Source: an uncultured Porphyromonadaceae bacterium
GTDB lineage: Bacteria > Bacteroidota > Bacteroidia > Bacteroidales > Muribaculaceae
NCBI GenBank assembly: GCA_947176295.1
Contig: CAMWQB010000002.1
Location: forward strand, 1-64,000
Direction: 5' to 3'
DNA length: 64,000 nucleotides
Made by a program: the position numbers and the translations under genes. The notes under the pieces were generated by a model, which searched no databases, had not been told where the DNA came from, and worked only from the letters and a program-made list of their open reading frames with translations. Each line of letters opens with the position of its first letter. The stretch's first letter is position 1. This document shows, piece by piece, positions 8,712 to 17,328 of the stretch.

Positions 8712-9920
8712 GTGGCAAGTCTAAGAAAATATCTTGATAAAATCAAGCCTCAGTTCGAGCCCGGTGGCAAGTATCAAGCCCTGCAGTCGGTGTTCGAAGG
8801 CTTCGAGAGCTTCCTTTATTCGCCTCGGACGACGTCGGCCGGGCGGTATACCACACACATCCACGACTCGATAGACTCGAAACGCACGATGACGATAGTG
8901 ATACTGGCACTGTTGCCGTGCTTCGTGTTCGGGATGTATAATATCGGCTATCAGCACTGGCTTGCGGCGGGAGCGAATCCCGAGGGGGCTTTCTGGAGCC
9001 TCCTGTTCTACGGCTTCCTGACGGTACTGCCGCGTCTGGTGGTTTCGTATGTCGTGGGCCTGGGCATTGAATTTGTGGTGGCCCAGTGGCGCCACGAGGA
9101 AATCCAGGAAGGCTTCCTGGTGACGGGTATCCTTATTCCAATGATCTGCCCGCCGGAAGTTTCGCTGTGGATGCTTGCGGTGGCCACGGCCTTCTCGGTG
9201 ATATTCGTGAAAGAAGTGTTCGGGGGCACGGGCTATAACCTTCTGAACGTGGCTCTTGTGACGCGCGCCTTCCTGTTTTTCGCCTATCCGGCCCACATGT
9301 CGGGCGACAAGGTGTTCGTAGCCACGGGCCAGCCTTTCGGCTTCGGGCCTGAGGTGGCGGACGGCTTTACGTGCGCCACACCGTTGGGGCAGATTTCGCA
9401 GGGGACGCTGGATGTGAGCGGCGTAGGGGGCCATGTGCTCTCGACGTGGGATGCCTTTCTGGGGCTGATGCCGGGGTGCATGGGAGAGACGTCGACGCTG
9501 TTTATCCTTATCGGCGGCGTGCTGCTGATGCTTGCGGGGATTGCTTCGTGGAGGGTGATGCTGACGGTGTTTGCCGGGGCACTCTTTATGGGCTGGGTTG
9601 CGAATATCTTTGCCACGCCGACCTACCCGATGGCGTCGGTTGAGCCATGGCACCAGCTTCTCTATGGCGGCCTTGCATTCGCGGCCGTGTTCATGGCAAC
9701 GGACCCGGTAACGTCGGCACGCACGACTAAAGGCAAATATGTCTACGGCTTCCTGACGGGCGTGATTGCCGTGCTGATCCGCACCTACAACAACGGCTAT
9801 CCCGAGGGGGCGATGCTTGCGGTGCTGCTGATGAACTGCTTCGCTCCGCTGATAGACTGGTGTGTAGTGGAGGCTAACGCTCGTCGGCGCCTGGCCCGCC
9901 TGGTGCGCTCGCAGAAATAA
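8712..9920 (+). CDS. nqrB: Na+-NQR subunit B
   Basis: Large integral-membrane subunit, 402 residues, which takes part in Na+ translocation and carries covalent FMN and riboflavin in characterised enzymes. The protein begins with a GTG codon. Several hydrophobic segments are obvious from residue 60 onward. The segment DGFTCATPLGQ (217-227) sits where Vibrio NqrB has its flavinylated SGAT motif, so Thr223 is the expected FMN-phosphate acceptor; here the residues before it are TCA rather than SGA. Gap to nqrA is 35 nt. Confidence 0.95.
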   Translation: MASLRKYLDKIKPQFEPGGKYQALQSVFEGFESFLYSPRTTSAGRYTTHIHDSIDSKRTMTIVILALLPCFVFGMYNIGYQHWLAAGANPEGAFWSLLFYGFLTVLPRLVVSYVVGLGIEFVVAQWRHEEIQEGFLVTGILIPMICPPEVSLWMLAVATAFSVIFVKEVFGGTGYNLLNVALVTRAFLFFAYPAHMSGDKVFVATGQPFGFGPEVADGFTCATPLGQISQGTLDVSGVGGHVLSTWDAFLGLMPGCMGETSTLFILIGGVLLMLAGIASWRVMLTVFAGALFMGWVANIFATPTYPMASVEPWHQLLYGGLAFAAVFMATDPVTSARTTKGKYVYGFLTGVIAVLIRTYNNGYPEGAMLAVLLMNCFAPLIDWCVVEANARRRLARLVRSQK

Positions 9921-9947
9921 GTGAAACCTGCCATCGAAGAAGCAACT

Positions 9948-10670
9948 ATGAACAAGCAAAGCAATATATATACACTGATATACATAATAGTTCTGGTGGT
10001 AGTGGCAGGGGCCGCGCTTGCCTTCACGTCCATCTCGCTGAAGGACCGCCAGCAGGCTAACGCCGATGCTGACAAGATGAGACAGATTCTTGCGTCGGTG
10101 AAGATTTATCCTCCGTCGGATTCGATCATCGCGGAATACAAGCACTACGTGGACGATAGTTATGTGGTGAACATCAACGGCGAAAAGGAAGAGGGCGTGG
10201 ATGCCTTCGGCGTGAACGTGGCGCAGGAGACGAAGAAAGCCGAGGACGTGAGAGAGCTGCCGGTGTACGTGTGCAGGCTCGCCGACGGGACGAGGAAATA
10301 TATTCTTCCTCTTTACGGCGCCGGGCTATGGGGCCCGATCTGGGGCTACGTGTCGATTGACGCTGACGGCAGCACTATCTACGGGGCTTATTTCGCACAC
10401 CAGGGCGAAACTCCTGGCCTGGGCGCGGAGATTGAAAAGCCGGCCTTCTCCGACCAGTTCGGAGGGAAGGAGCTCTTCAAGGGCGAACGCTTCCTGCCCA
10501 TCGCTGTGGTGAAGGCGGGGCAGGCCCCGAATGGGGATGAGGACTACGTGGACGGCGTGTCGGGTGGCACCATTACGTCGAAAGGCGTTGAGGCAATGCT
10601 TGACAACTGTCTGAAGCCTTACGCGCGCTTCCTTGAAATTGTGGGCACAAACAAAACAAAGCAAAACTAA
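9948..10670 (+). CDS. nqrC: Na+-NQR subunit C
   Basis: Single-pass subunit, 240 residues, with a membrane segment at about 8-27 and a large periplasmic FMN-binding domain. The flavin attachment motif is DGVSGGTITS (202-211), with Thr208 as the residue normally esterified to FMN by ApbE. The start ATG at 9948 gives the standard MNKQSNIYTLIY beginning. A GTG at 9921, directly after the nqrB stop, would add nine residues and is less likely. No apbE gene is seen in this window. Confidence 0.94.
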   Translation: MNKQSNIYTLIYIIVLVVVAGAALAFTSISLKDRQQANADADKMRQILASVKIYPPSDSIIAEYKHYVDDSYVVNINGEKEEGVDAFGVNVAQETKKAEDVRELPVYVCRLADGTRKYILPLYGAGLWGPIWGYVSIDADGSTIYGAYFAHQGETPGLGAEIEKPAFSDQFGGKELFKGERFLPIAVVKAGQAPNGDEDYVDGVSGGTITSKGVEAMLDNCLKPYARFLEIVGTNKTKQN

Positions 10671-10676
10671 AGAGCT

Positions 10677-11303
10677 ATGGCAGAAAAAATATCTTCCGGC
10701 AGTGTGCTGTTCAATCCATTCTCGAAGAACAACCCTGTGATAGTGCAGATTCTCGGTATCTGCTCGGTGCTTGCCGTAACCGCGAAACTCGAACCGGCCA
10801 TAGTGATGGGCCTGTCGGTGATCGTGGTCCTGGCGTTCAGCAATGTGATAATCTCGCTAATCCGCAATACGATACCGGTGAATATCCGAATCATCGTACA
10901 GCTCGTGGTTGTAGCCACGCTGGTGGTGGTGGTGTCGCAGCTTCTTCAGGCCTATGCCTACGATGTGAGTAAACAGCTGAGCGTTTTTATCGGCCTTATC
11001 ATCACGAACTGTATTCTGATGGGACGTCTTGAGGCCTTTGCGATGGCCAACAAGCCGTGGCCTTCGTTTCTTGACGGCATCGGCAACGGCGTGGGCTACG
11101 CGATAATCCTGGTGATCGTCGGCTTCTTCCGCGAGCTTTTGGGGTCGGGGACGCTGCTGGGGTATCAGGTAGTGCCGGAGGCCTTGTATGAGGCGGGCTA
11201 CGTGAACAACGGCCTGATGATTCTGCCTCCGATGGCGCTGATCGTGGTTGCGTGTATCATATGGGTGCACCGGAGCTATAACAAGGACCTTCAGGAAAAG
11301 TAA
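10677..11303 (+). CDS. nqrD: Na+-NQR subunit D
   Basis: Integral-membrane subunit, 208 residues, six predicted membrane helices, homologous to RnfE and NqrE. Recognisable stretches are FNPFSKNNPVIVQILGICS near the N-terminus and NCILMGRLEAFAM in the middle. NqrD and NqrE form the inverted-repeat pair around the intramembrane iron-sulfur centre in solved Nqr structures. It starts 6 nt after nqrC. Confidence 0.95.
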   Translation: MAEKISSGSVLFNPFSKNNPVIVQILGICSVLAVTAKLEPAIVMGLSVIVVLAFSNVIISLIRNTIPVNIRIIVQLVVVATLVVVVSQLLQAYAYDVSKQLSVFIGLIITNCILMGRLEAFAMANKPWPSFLDGIGNGVGYAIILVIVGFFRELLGSGTLLGYQVVPEALYEAGYVNNGLMILPPMALIVVACIIWVHRSYNKDLQEK

Positions 11304-11370
11304 GCCGAAGGGATTCGCACAAAGAAAACTAAAAATCTAATCTCCCCTATTCTACTCTCTGAGCCTGACA

Positions 11371-11988
11371 ATGGAGAATTTCAATATCTTTATACGGTCG
11401 ATATTTGTCGACAACATGATTTTCGCCTACTTCCTGGGGATGTGCTCGTTCCTTGCCGTGAGCAAGAACGTGCGCACAGCCTTCGGACTTGGCATTGCAG
11501 TAACATTCATGCTCACCATCACGCTGCCTATCAACTACCTGCTGGAGACTTACGTGCTCAAGGCGGGGGCACTGACGTGGCTTGGGCCTGAATATGCGGA
11601 CGTGGACCTGAGCTTTCTGTCGCTGATCGTGTTCATCGCGGTGATCGCGTCGATGACGCAGCTTGTGGAAATGGCCGTGGAGCGATATGCTCCGGCGCTG
11701 TACGCGTCGCTGGGTATCTTCCTGCCCCTGATAGCCGTGAACTGCGCAATTCTGGGCGGGTCGCTGTTCATGCAGCAGCGGGAATGGACGTCGGTATGGA
11801 CAGCGGTGTGTGCCGGCGGCGGCTGGGGCATAGGCTGGCTTTTGGCCATCACTGGAATCGCCGCCATGCGCGAGCGCATCGCCCAGTATTCCAACATTCC
11901 CGGGCCCCTGCGCGGGGTGGGCATAACGTTTATCCTTACGGCTCTGATGGGCATTGCGTTCATGAGCTTCTTGGGCATCAAAATCTGA
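11371..11988 (+). CDS. nqrE: Na+-NQR subunit E
   Basis: Integral-membrane subunit, 205 residues, six hydrophobic helices, paralogous to NqrD. The beginning MENFNIFIRSIFVDNMIFAY and the mid-protein VNCAILGGSLFMQQRE are diagnostic. The 67-nt gap before it is the longest inside the nqr operon and contains a 36-nt stretch without any G on this strand (11325-11360). Confidence 0.95.
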   Translation: MENFNIFIRSIFVDNMIFAYFLGMCSFLAVSKNVRTAFGLGIAVTFMLTITLPINYLLETYVLKAGALTWLGPEYADVDLSFLSLIVFIAVIASMTQLVEMAVERYAPALYASLGIFLPLIAVNCAILGGSLFMQQREWTSVWTAVCAGGGWGIGWLLAITGIAAMRERIAQYSNIPGPLRGVGITFILTALMGIAFMSFLGIKI

Positions 11989-12003
11989 CAGGAGGGCACG
12001 ACG

Positions 12004-13311
12004 ATGAATACATTTCTCACACTGAATATACTATTATCGGCTGCGAGCCTGACCTTTCTGGCGGGCGTGGGCTTCTTTTTAGGGGTAACGCTGCTGCTTG
12101 TGGTGGTGCTTCTTGTGGCGAAGCACTTTCTTGTGCAGTCGGGCGACGTAACGGTGAGCTACAACGACGGGCGCGAGGCAATCGTGCCTTCGGGGAAGCC
12201 ACTTCTCTCGGCGATGGCCGACAAAGATATATTCCTGCCTTCGGCCTGCGGCGGCAAGGGCTCGTGCGGCCAGTGCAAGGTGCGTGTGCTCGAGGGCGGC
12301 GGGGAGATCCTTCCGACGGAGACGGTGCACTTCACACGCAAGGAGATGAAGGACAACTGGCGTCTTGCGTGCCAGGTGAAGGTGAAGCAGGATATGAAAA
12401 TCGAGATTCCAGCCGCGGCTCTCGACGTGAAGGAATATGAATGCGAGGTGGTGTCGAACAAGAACGTGGCCACCTTCATCAAGGAATTTATCGTGGCCCT
12501 ACCGGCGGGCGAACACATGGACTTTATCCCGGGCTCGTATGCCCAGATCAAGATTCCGCCTTTCGAGATGGACTACGACAAGGATATAGACAAGGCTTCG
12601 ATCGGGCCGGAGTATCTTCCTTCGTGGGAGAAGTTCGGGCTTTTCTCGCTGAAGTGCCGCAACACGGAGACGACGGTGAGGGCTTACTCGATGGCCAACT
12701 ATCCGGCCGAGGGCGACCGCTTCATGCTGACGGTGCGCATAGCCACGCCTCCGTTCAAGCCGAAGCCTGAGGTGGGCTTCCAGGATGTGATGCCGGGCAT
12801 TGCGTCGAGCTACATCTTCTCGCTGAAGCCGGGCGACAAGGTGCGGATGAGCGGCCCTTACGGCGACTTCCATCCGATATTTGACTCGAAGAAGGAGATG
12901 ATGTGGATCGGCGGCGGCGCGGGGATGGCTCCGCTCCGGGCGCAGATTATGCACATGACGAAGACGCTGAAGACTACGGACCGGAAGATGAATTTCTTCT
13001 ATGGGGCGCGTGCGCTGAACGAGGTGTTCTATCTCGACGACTTCCTGAAGCTGGAGAAGGAGTTCCCGAACTTCAAGTTCCATCTTGCGCTTGACCGCCC
13101 TGACCCGGCGGCCGATGCAGCGGGCGTTAAGTACACTCCGGGCTTCGTGCATCAGGTGATCTACGACACCTATCTGAAGGACCATGAGAATCCGGAGGAC
13201 ATCGAATACTACATGTGCGGCCCCGGACCGATGAGCCAGGCCGTGAACAAGATGCTGGATTCGCTGGGCGTGGATCCGGAAAATATCCACTACGACAACT
13301 TCGGAGGCTGA
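12004..13311 (+). CDS. nqrF: Na+-NQR subunit F, NADH-oxidising flavoprotein
   Basis: Electron-entry subunit, 435 residues. One N-terminal membrane helix (about 14-38) is followed by a 2Fe-2S ferredoxin domain with ligands Cys82, Cys88, Cys91 and Cys123, then an FAD-binding domain (RAYSMANYP signature) and an NADH-binding domain (GGGAGMAPLRAQI and the C-terminal YMCGPGPM). Electrons pass from NADH through FAD and 2Fe-2S to the membrane subunits. It is the last nqr gene; the gap to the following amidase gene is 55 nt with no terminator. Confidence 0.96.
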   Translation: MNTFLTLNILLSAASLTFLAGVGFFLGVTLLLVVVLLVAKHFLVQSGDVTVSYNDGREAIVPSGKPLLSAMADKDIFLPSACGGKGSCGQCKVRVLEGGGEILPTETVHFTRKEMKDNWRLACQVKVKQDMKIEIPAAALDVKEYECEVVSNKNVATFIKEFIVALPAGEHMDFIPGSYAQIKIPPFEMDYDKDIDKASIGPEYLPSWEKFGLFSLKCRNTETTVRAYSMANYPAEGDRFMLTVRIATPPFKPKPEVGFQDVMPGIASSYIFSLKPGDKVRMSGPYGDFHPIFDSKKEMMWIGGGAGMAPLRAQIMHMTKTLKTTDRKMNFFYGARALNEVFYLDDFLKLEKEFPNFKFHLALDRPDPAADAAGVKYTPGFVHQVIYDTYLKDHENPEDIEYYMCGPGPMSQAVNKMLDSLGVDPENIHYDNFGG

Positions 13312-13366
13312 GGCCCAATCGCCACCACACTACACTCCCCCACTCTACACTACAGAAGAAAAAAGG

Positions 13367-14176
13367 ATGCGCAAACTCAGGTCGATACTCTTTGCGGGAC
13401 TGCTGTCGGCAGCTGCTTCGGCGGCTTTCGCGGCAGCGGATGCCAAACCTTTCACTCTCGTTCTCGATCCGGGACACGGGGGAAAGGACTATGGCTGCGT
13501 GGGGAAGATGACCAACGAGAAGACTATTGTGCTGAACGTGGCGAAAATGCTCGGCAAGATGGTGGATGCGGCTTACGGCGACAGCGTGCGCACGGTGTTC
13601 ACGCGACCGGACGATACTTTCATCTCGCTTCAGGAGCGTGCTGCGATTGCCAACCGCGCGGGAGGCGACTTTTTCGTGAGCATCCATGTGAACTCGGTGG
13701 ACAAGCGGACCCGCGGGCGCGAGAATATCCACGGGGCGTCGGTGTACACGCTGGGGCTGCACAAGAGCGAGAGCAACCTTGGAGTGGCCATGCGCGAAAA
13801 TGCGGTGATGGAGCTGGAGGAGGACTATTCGGCAACCTACCAGGGCTTTGACCCCAACTCGTCGGAGAGCTACATCATCTTCGAGCTTAGCCAGGACGCC
13901 AACATGAAGCAGAGCCTGGAGATGGCTTCGCTGATGCAGGGGGAGCTGACGGGCTATGCCGGACGCGCCGACAAGGACGTGAGGCAGGCGGGCTTCTGGG
14001 TGCTGTGGTCGACGTCGATGCCGTCGGTGCTTGTGGAGCTCGACTTTATCTGCAATCCTGCGGCCGAGCGCTTTCTTGCCTCTGAAAAGGGTCAGCGCAA
14101 ATGCGCGGAGGCACTTTTCCGGGCCTTCAAGGACTACTACGGGCGCCATAAACAAAGCCTGTCGGACGGCCGTTAA
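13367..14176 (+). CDS. N-acetylmuramoyl-L-alanine amidase (Amidase_3)
   Basis: Secreted zinc amidase, 269 residues, cutting the bond between MurNAc and L-Ala in peptidoglycan. A cleavable signal peptide (1-22, ending AFAAA) is followed by the catalytic domain with LDPGHGGKDYG (zinc His37), Glu51, VSIHVNS (His107) and a late VLVELDF with the catalytic glutamate. It lacks the extra N-terminal AMIN domain of E. coli AmiC. It follows nqrF without a terminator and precedes the MCE protein, so it may share the nqr transcript. The preceding spacer contains a 33-nt G-free stretch (13322-13354). Confidence 0.93.
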   Translation: MRKLRSILFAGLLSAAASAAFAAADAKPFTLVLDPGHGGKDYGCVGKMTNEKTIVLNVAKMLGKMVDAAYGDSVRTVFTRPDDTFISLQERAAIANRAGGDFFVSIHVNSVDKRTRGRENIHGASVYTLGLHKSESNLGVAMRENAVMELEEDYSATYQGFDPNSSESYIIFELSQDANMKQSLEMASLMQGELTGYAGRADKDVRQAGFWVLWSTSMPSVLVELDFICNPAAERFLASEKGQRKCAEALFRAFKDYYGRHKQSLSDGR

Positions 14177-14215
14177 AAATTTATCATGTAAAAAAATCCA
14201 TACCCACAATTTGAT

Positions 14216-15118
14216 ATGAAAAAATTATTCCGCAAAGAGGTTGTCATCGGGCTCTGCGCTATCGTGGCTCTTCTCATTCTGTTCTTCGGTATCCAGTTTC
14301 TGAAAGGGATCAATCTCTTCCATCCAGCCAACTACTACTACGCGACGTATTCGAACGTGGAAGGGCTTGCGGTGTCGGCACCGGTTACGCTCAACGGCTT
14401 CAAGGTAGGCCAGGTGCATGAAATAATCTATCAGTACGACCGCCCCGGGAATGTGGTTGTGGAGCTTAATCTGGACAAGAGCCTCCGCGTGCCTGCCGGG
14501 ACGCAGGCCAAGCTTTCGACGGACCTGCTGGGCACAGCCTCGATCGTGCTGGAGCTGGGCAAGGGCGCGGGGGGCTACCTGAGTGTGGGCGATACGCTGG
14601 CGGGCCGGAACGAGCCGGGGTTGATGGGCTCGGTAACGGAGACGCTGCTACCGAGCGTGGGCGCTGTGATTCCGAAAATCGACACTCTGCTCACGAACCT
14701 GAATACCTTGACGGGAAATCCGGCACTGACCTCGTCAATAAGCCGTCTGGATGCTATCACGGCCGACCTTGCCCGCAGCTCGGCGAGCCTCTCGCGGATG
14801 CTTGCGGAGATGGGTCCGGCAACGGCAAATATCCGCAGCATAGCCACAAATGTTGATACTATCACGGGCAATTTCGCGGAAGTGAGCTCGCAGCTGAGCC
14901 AGGCTCACGTGGACAGCATAATCCGCGATCTTGAGGCTGCGGCTGCGAATGTGCATGCTCTTACGGCTCAACTCAACGACCCGAACTCGAGCATCGGCCT
15001 GCTGACACGCGACCCGGCGCTGTACGACAATCTGAACAAGACGGTGGTGTCGCTTGACTCGCTGTTCTCAGACATAAAGGCCCACCCGAAAAGGTATATC
15101 AACATTAAGTTGCTTTAA
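14216..15118 (+). CDS. MCE/MlaD-family lipid transport protein
   Basis: Inner-membrane-anchored periplasmic protein, 300 residues. One N-terminal membrane helix (about 8-28) precedes a single MCE domain (about 39-115; YSNVEGLAVSAPVTLNGFKVG). The remaining 180 residues are helical, rich in Thr, Ser and Leu, and resemble the coiled tails of stand-alone MlaD proteins. MCE proteins form hexameric conduits for phospholipid movement between the membranes. The usual MlaE permease and MlaF ATPase partners are not next to it here. It is 39 nt after the amidase and is followed by two hairpins. Confidence 0.88.
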   Translation: MKKLFRKEVVIGLCAIVALLILFFGIQFLKGINLFHPANYYYATYSNVEGLAVSAPVTLNGFKVGQVHEIIYQYDRPGNVVVELNLDKSLRVPAGTQAKLSTDLLGTASIVLELGKGAGGYLSVGDTLAGRNEPGLMGSVTETLLPSVGAVIPKIDTLLTNLNTLTGNPALTSSISRLDAITADLARSSASLSRMLAEMGPATANIRSIATNVDTITGNFAEVSSQLSQAHVDSIIRDLEAAAANVHALTAQLNDPNSSIGLLTRDPALYDNLNKTVVSLDSLFSDIKAHPKRYINIKLL

Positions 15119-15120
15119 GA

Positions 15121-15168
15121 TTAGACCCCGTCTCCCAATATTTGTTAAGACCGGGGAACGGGGGCTAA
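15121..15168. repeat. Imperfect inverted repeat after the MCE gene
   Basis: Arms at 15121-15136 and 15153-15168 (TTAGACCCCGTCTCCC against GGGGAACGGGGGCTAA) pair with a few mismatches around a 16-nt loop. It begins directly after the stop codon. It could stabilise the 3' end or act as an upstream terminator without a T tract. Confidence 0.5.
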
Positions 15169-15182
15169 GTATTATATGATTT

Positions 15183-15220
15183 AAAGGAGAGCATTTCCCG
15201 AGTGCTCTCTTTTCATTTTT
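15183..15220 (+). terminator. Intrinsic terminator of the nqr-amidase-MCE unit
   Basis: The stem GAGAGCA / TGCTCTC, extended by A-T pairs, is followed by TTTTCATTTTTT, 65 nt after the MCE stop codon. Confidence 0.8.
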
Positions 15221-15434
15221 TGAGAGGGGGGGAGGATTCTTCTTTACCGGATAGAACGCCAGACTGATCGGGCTCGTTTTAATATATTGTCTATAAATGG
15301 ATTATTTTTGATTTGACTGATGGATTTTGTTTGAGCTTTGAGGTGGATATGTGTGATTTTTGCATAACTTTGCAGCATCGAAAACCAAAAGTAGACGTAA
15401 TGAAATCATCCCGAGAACTTTTATCAGAACTTTC
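15221..15434. other. AT-rich non-coding stretch, left edge of island
   Basis: No supported gene. Base composition drops from GC-rich to clearly AT-rich at about 15270. It contains a second -7-like TAACTTTG at 15365-15372 without a well-spaced -33. Nothing else was recognised: no tRNA end, integrase or direct-repeat boundary. Confidence 0.5.
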
Positions 15435-15465
15435 TTGCGCGGATGGTGGGAATTTTGTATCTTTG
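15435..15465 (+). promoter_or_regulatory. Promoter of the TPR/HTH regulator gene
   Basis: The -33 TTG (15435-15437, inside TTTCTTGC) and the -7 TATCTTTG (15458-15465) are 20 nt apart. The same TTTCTTGC -33 context recurs at the DUF3244 gene promoter (17261-17268), so the two genes may share promoter logic. Confidence 0.65.
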
Positions 15466-15483
15466 CGATAATCTATTTCACTG

Positions 15484-17139
15484 ATGAGTATGGCTTTATC
15501 TTTCCGACTAAATTCTTTTATGGTGCTTGTGTTGCTCGGACTTTTCGGGGCGACCGGGCTTTTCTCCTGCAAAGAAAACGGCGACTACAAACGGCTGCTT
15601 CATGCCGAAGCAATTTTAGATTCTATGCCGGATTCGGCTCGGAGTTTGCTTAGTGGCATTTCCTATGATAAACTGAACAATAGGTCCAGAGCCTTATATA
15701 CATTGGTCGATGCAGAAATAAAATATAAATCATTCGTAATTTCCACAGAAGATTCCCTACTAAGAATAGCGGCAAATACATTTGATAAGCTTGGAGACAA
15801 AGATCGATTGATGCGTACTTTGTTTCAAATGTCTCTAAATGAATATTATGCGCTGGACTATGCTGAGGCAATTCTTTCTGCAACAGAGGCAATGCATCTT
15901 GCAAATGAGCTTAATTCACATTTATACATTGCCAGAACATGTGAGCAAGTGGCTACACTTTATAACAATAACTTCAATTTCGAGGATGCACTACCATACA
16001 TATTGCGCACCATAGAGGAGTATAAACTGGCTGGGAAAGAAAGGAATTTGGAATATGCGACTGTTGACAAGGCTTCTATTCTTCGCAATTTGAAACGCTA
16101 TGACGAGGCTCTCGGAGTATTAGACAGTCTGTCAAACATTATATCATCATCGAATTCCGATTCATCGCTAATCCGCTACTCTTCATACGCCAAACTCGAT
16201 TTACTCACCTTAAAGAACGATCCAAAACGAGTTCGGGCCATTGCGGATTCCATCATGCGTTTTACTGGTCCTTCCTCACACGTAGATGCCAAATATTTTA
16301 TAAGCGCAAGGGTTACTTGTGGCGACTTGGATGAAGCTAAAAGGATAATAGATTCGCTCCGTCGCCATCAACCATCATGGGACAGACAGGCTCGAATACT
16401 AAAGGGCATAATCGATTATAATATCGCTATTGGACATACAGATTCGGCCCTTGAATATTCAAACATGATGATTGATTTACAGCAAGATGGAATTTCGAGA
16501 GTTTTCAACGGAGGGTTGCAGAAGGCTCAGGTAAGTCATCTTTCAACGAAATATGCTCTGGCCCAGGAGCATAACTCCGCTATGCGAGTAGTATTTTTTT
16601 CGGTGGCTCTATCACTTATATTTATAATAGGTGTGATCGGATATGTCTTCAGGTTAAGGATGAAAAGACAAAAAGAAATTATCGATAATAAAATGGGTGA
16701 AATTTCGGAGCTTTTCAGCTCCCAAAACACCCGCTTGGCACACCTATTTTCAAATCGTGTAGAAATAATCAATGGTATATGCGAACGATACTTCACGGAA
16801 AAAGGCGTGAAAGATGTAATGCGAGCTAAATTATATAGGGAGGTATGCGGAGAATTGAAAAAGCTTAATTCTACGGAAAGCGTCGAAGAGATTGTTCGAT
16901 TTCTGAATGATACTCGAAATAATATTGTCATGAAACTCGATGAAATTCCCGGCATAAAGGATACTTCGCGGATCGTGGCAATATTTTCCATCTTAGGCTT
17001 GACACCCAAGGCCGTGTCGATATTATGTGAAATCAGTGCATCGAATGTATACACGCTGCGCTCCAGACTAAAAGATCTAATAGAAACTTCGGATTCGAAA
17101 AACAAGCGGGAACTTATCGGAGCATTAAGTCTGAAATGA
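15484..17139 (+). CDS. TPR-repeat membrane regulator with C-terminal HTH
   Basis: A 551-residue signal-transducing protein of a kind common in Bacteroidetes. The N-terminus carries a hydrophobic signal ending GLFSC (Cys29), so it may be lipidated. Residues about 35-360 are helical with TPR-like repeats and would lie in the periplasm. One membrane helix at about 368-389 is followed by a basic, coiled segment and a C-terminal domain whose end (about 495-535, ILGLTPKAVSILCEISASN) looks like a LuxR-type helix-turn-helix. This suggests direct control of transcription from the membrane. It is AT-rich, unlike the flanking operons. The likely targets are the next two genes, whose promoter is preceded by a repeat array. 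The ATG at 15490 is an alternative start. Confidence 0.7.
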   Translation: MSMALSFRLNSFMVLVLLGLFGATGLFSCKENGDYKRLLHAEAILDSMPDSARSLLSGISYDKLNNRSRALYTLVDAEIKYKSFVISTEDSLLRIAANTFDKLGDKDRLMRTLFQMSLNEYYALDYAEAILSATEAMHLANELNSHLYIARTCEQVATLYNNNFNFEDALPYILRTIEEYKLAGKERNLEYATVDKASILRNLKRYDEALGVLDSLSNIISSSNSDSSLIRYSSYAKLDLLTLKNDPKRVRAIADSIMRFTGPSSHVDAKYFISARVTCGDLDEAKRIIDSLRRHQPSWDRQARILKGIIDYNIAIGHTDSALEYSNMMIDLQQDGISRVFNGGLQKAQVSHLSTKYALAQEHNSAMRVVFFSVALSLIFIIGVIGYVFRLRMKRQKEIIDNKMGEISELFSSQNTRLAHLFSNRVEIINGICERYFTEKGVKDVMRAKLYREVCGELKKLNSTESVEEIVRFLNDTRNNIVMKLDEIPGIKDTSRIVAIFSILGLTPKAVSILCEISASNVYTLRSRLKDLIETSDSKNKRELIGALSLK

Positions 17140-17147
17140 TCAATTTA

Positions 17148-17255
17148 TTCTTACATAACATCATTGTAAGAGCACAAAAGTCGATGTAAGAAACTTTTTA
17201 AAAAATACAGCTTATTATCAACACGATATTAAAACGATGTAAGAAAATGTAAGAA
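17148..17255. repeat. ATGTAAGAA repeat array, candidate operator
   Basis: Within 108 nt there are four exact copies of the 9-mer: inverted at 17148-17156, and direct at 17184-17192, 17237-17245 and 17247-17255. A fifth site at 17164-17172 has two mismatches. The last two copies are spaced exactly 10 bp, so they lie on the same helix face, and end 9 nt before the -33 TTG of the next promoter. The position fits activator binding. The protein bound is not known; the upstream TPR/HTH regulator is the obvious candidate. Confidence 0.7.
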
Positions 17256-17264
17256 GCAAATTTC

Positions 17265-17295
17265 TTGCAAATTCACTGATGTAGCACTAACTTTG
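17265..17295 (+). promoter_or_regulatory. Promoter of the DUF3244/C10 peptidase operon
   Basis: The -33 TTG (17265-17267, in TTTCTTGC) and the -7 TAACTTTG (17288-17295) have the standard 20-nt spacing. It lies 33 nt before the DUF3244 start and directly after the ATGTAAGAA array. Confidence 0.75.
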
Positions 17296-17328
17296 CATTA
17301 AGTAAAACCACATCAAACAACGCAGTAA

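Noticed and set aside
15360-15653. 97-codon frame before the TPR regulator
   Set aside because: Out of frame with the regulator, overlaps its 5' end, and translates to a low-complexity basic sequence without features.
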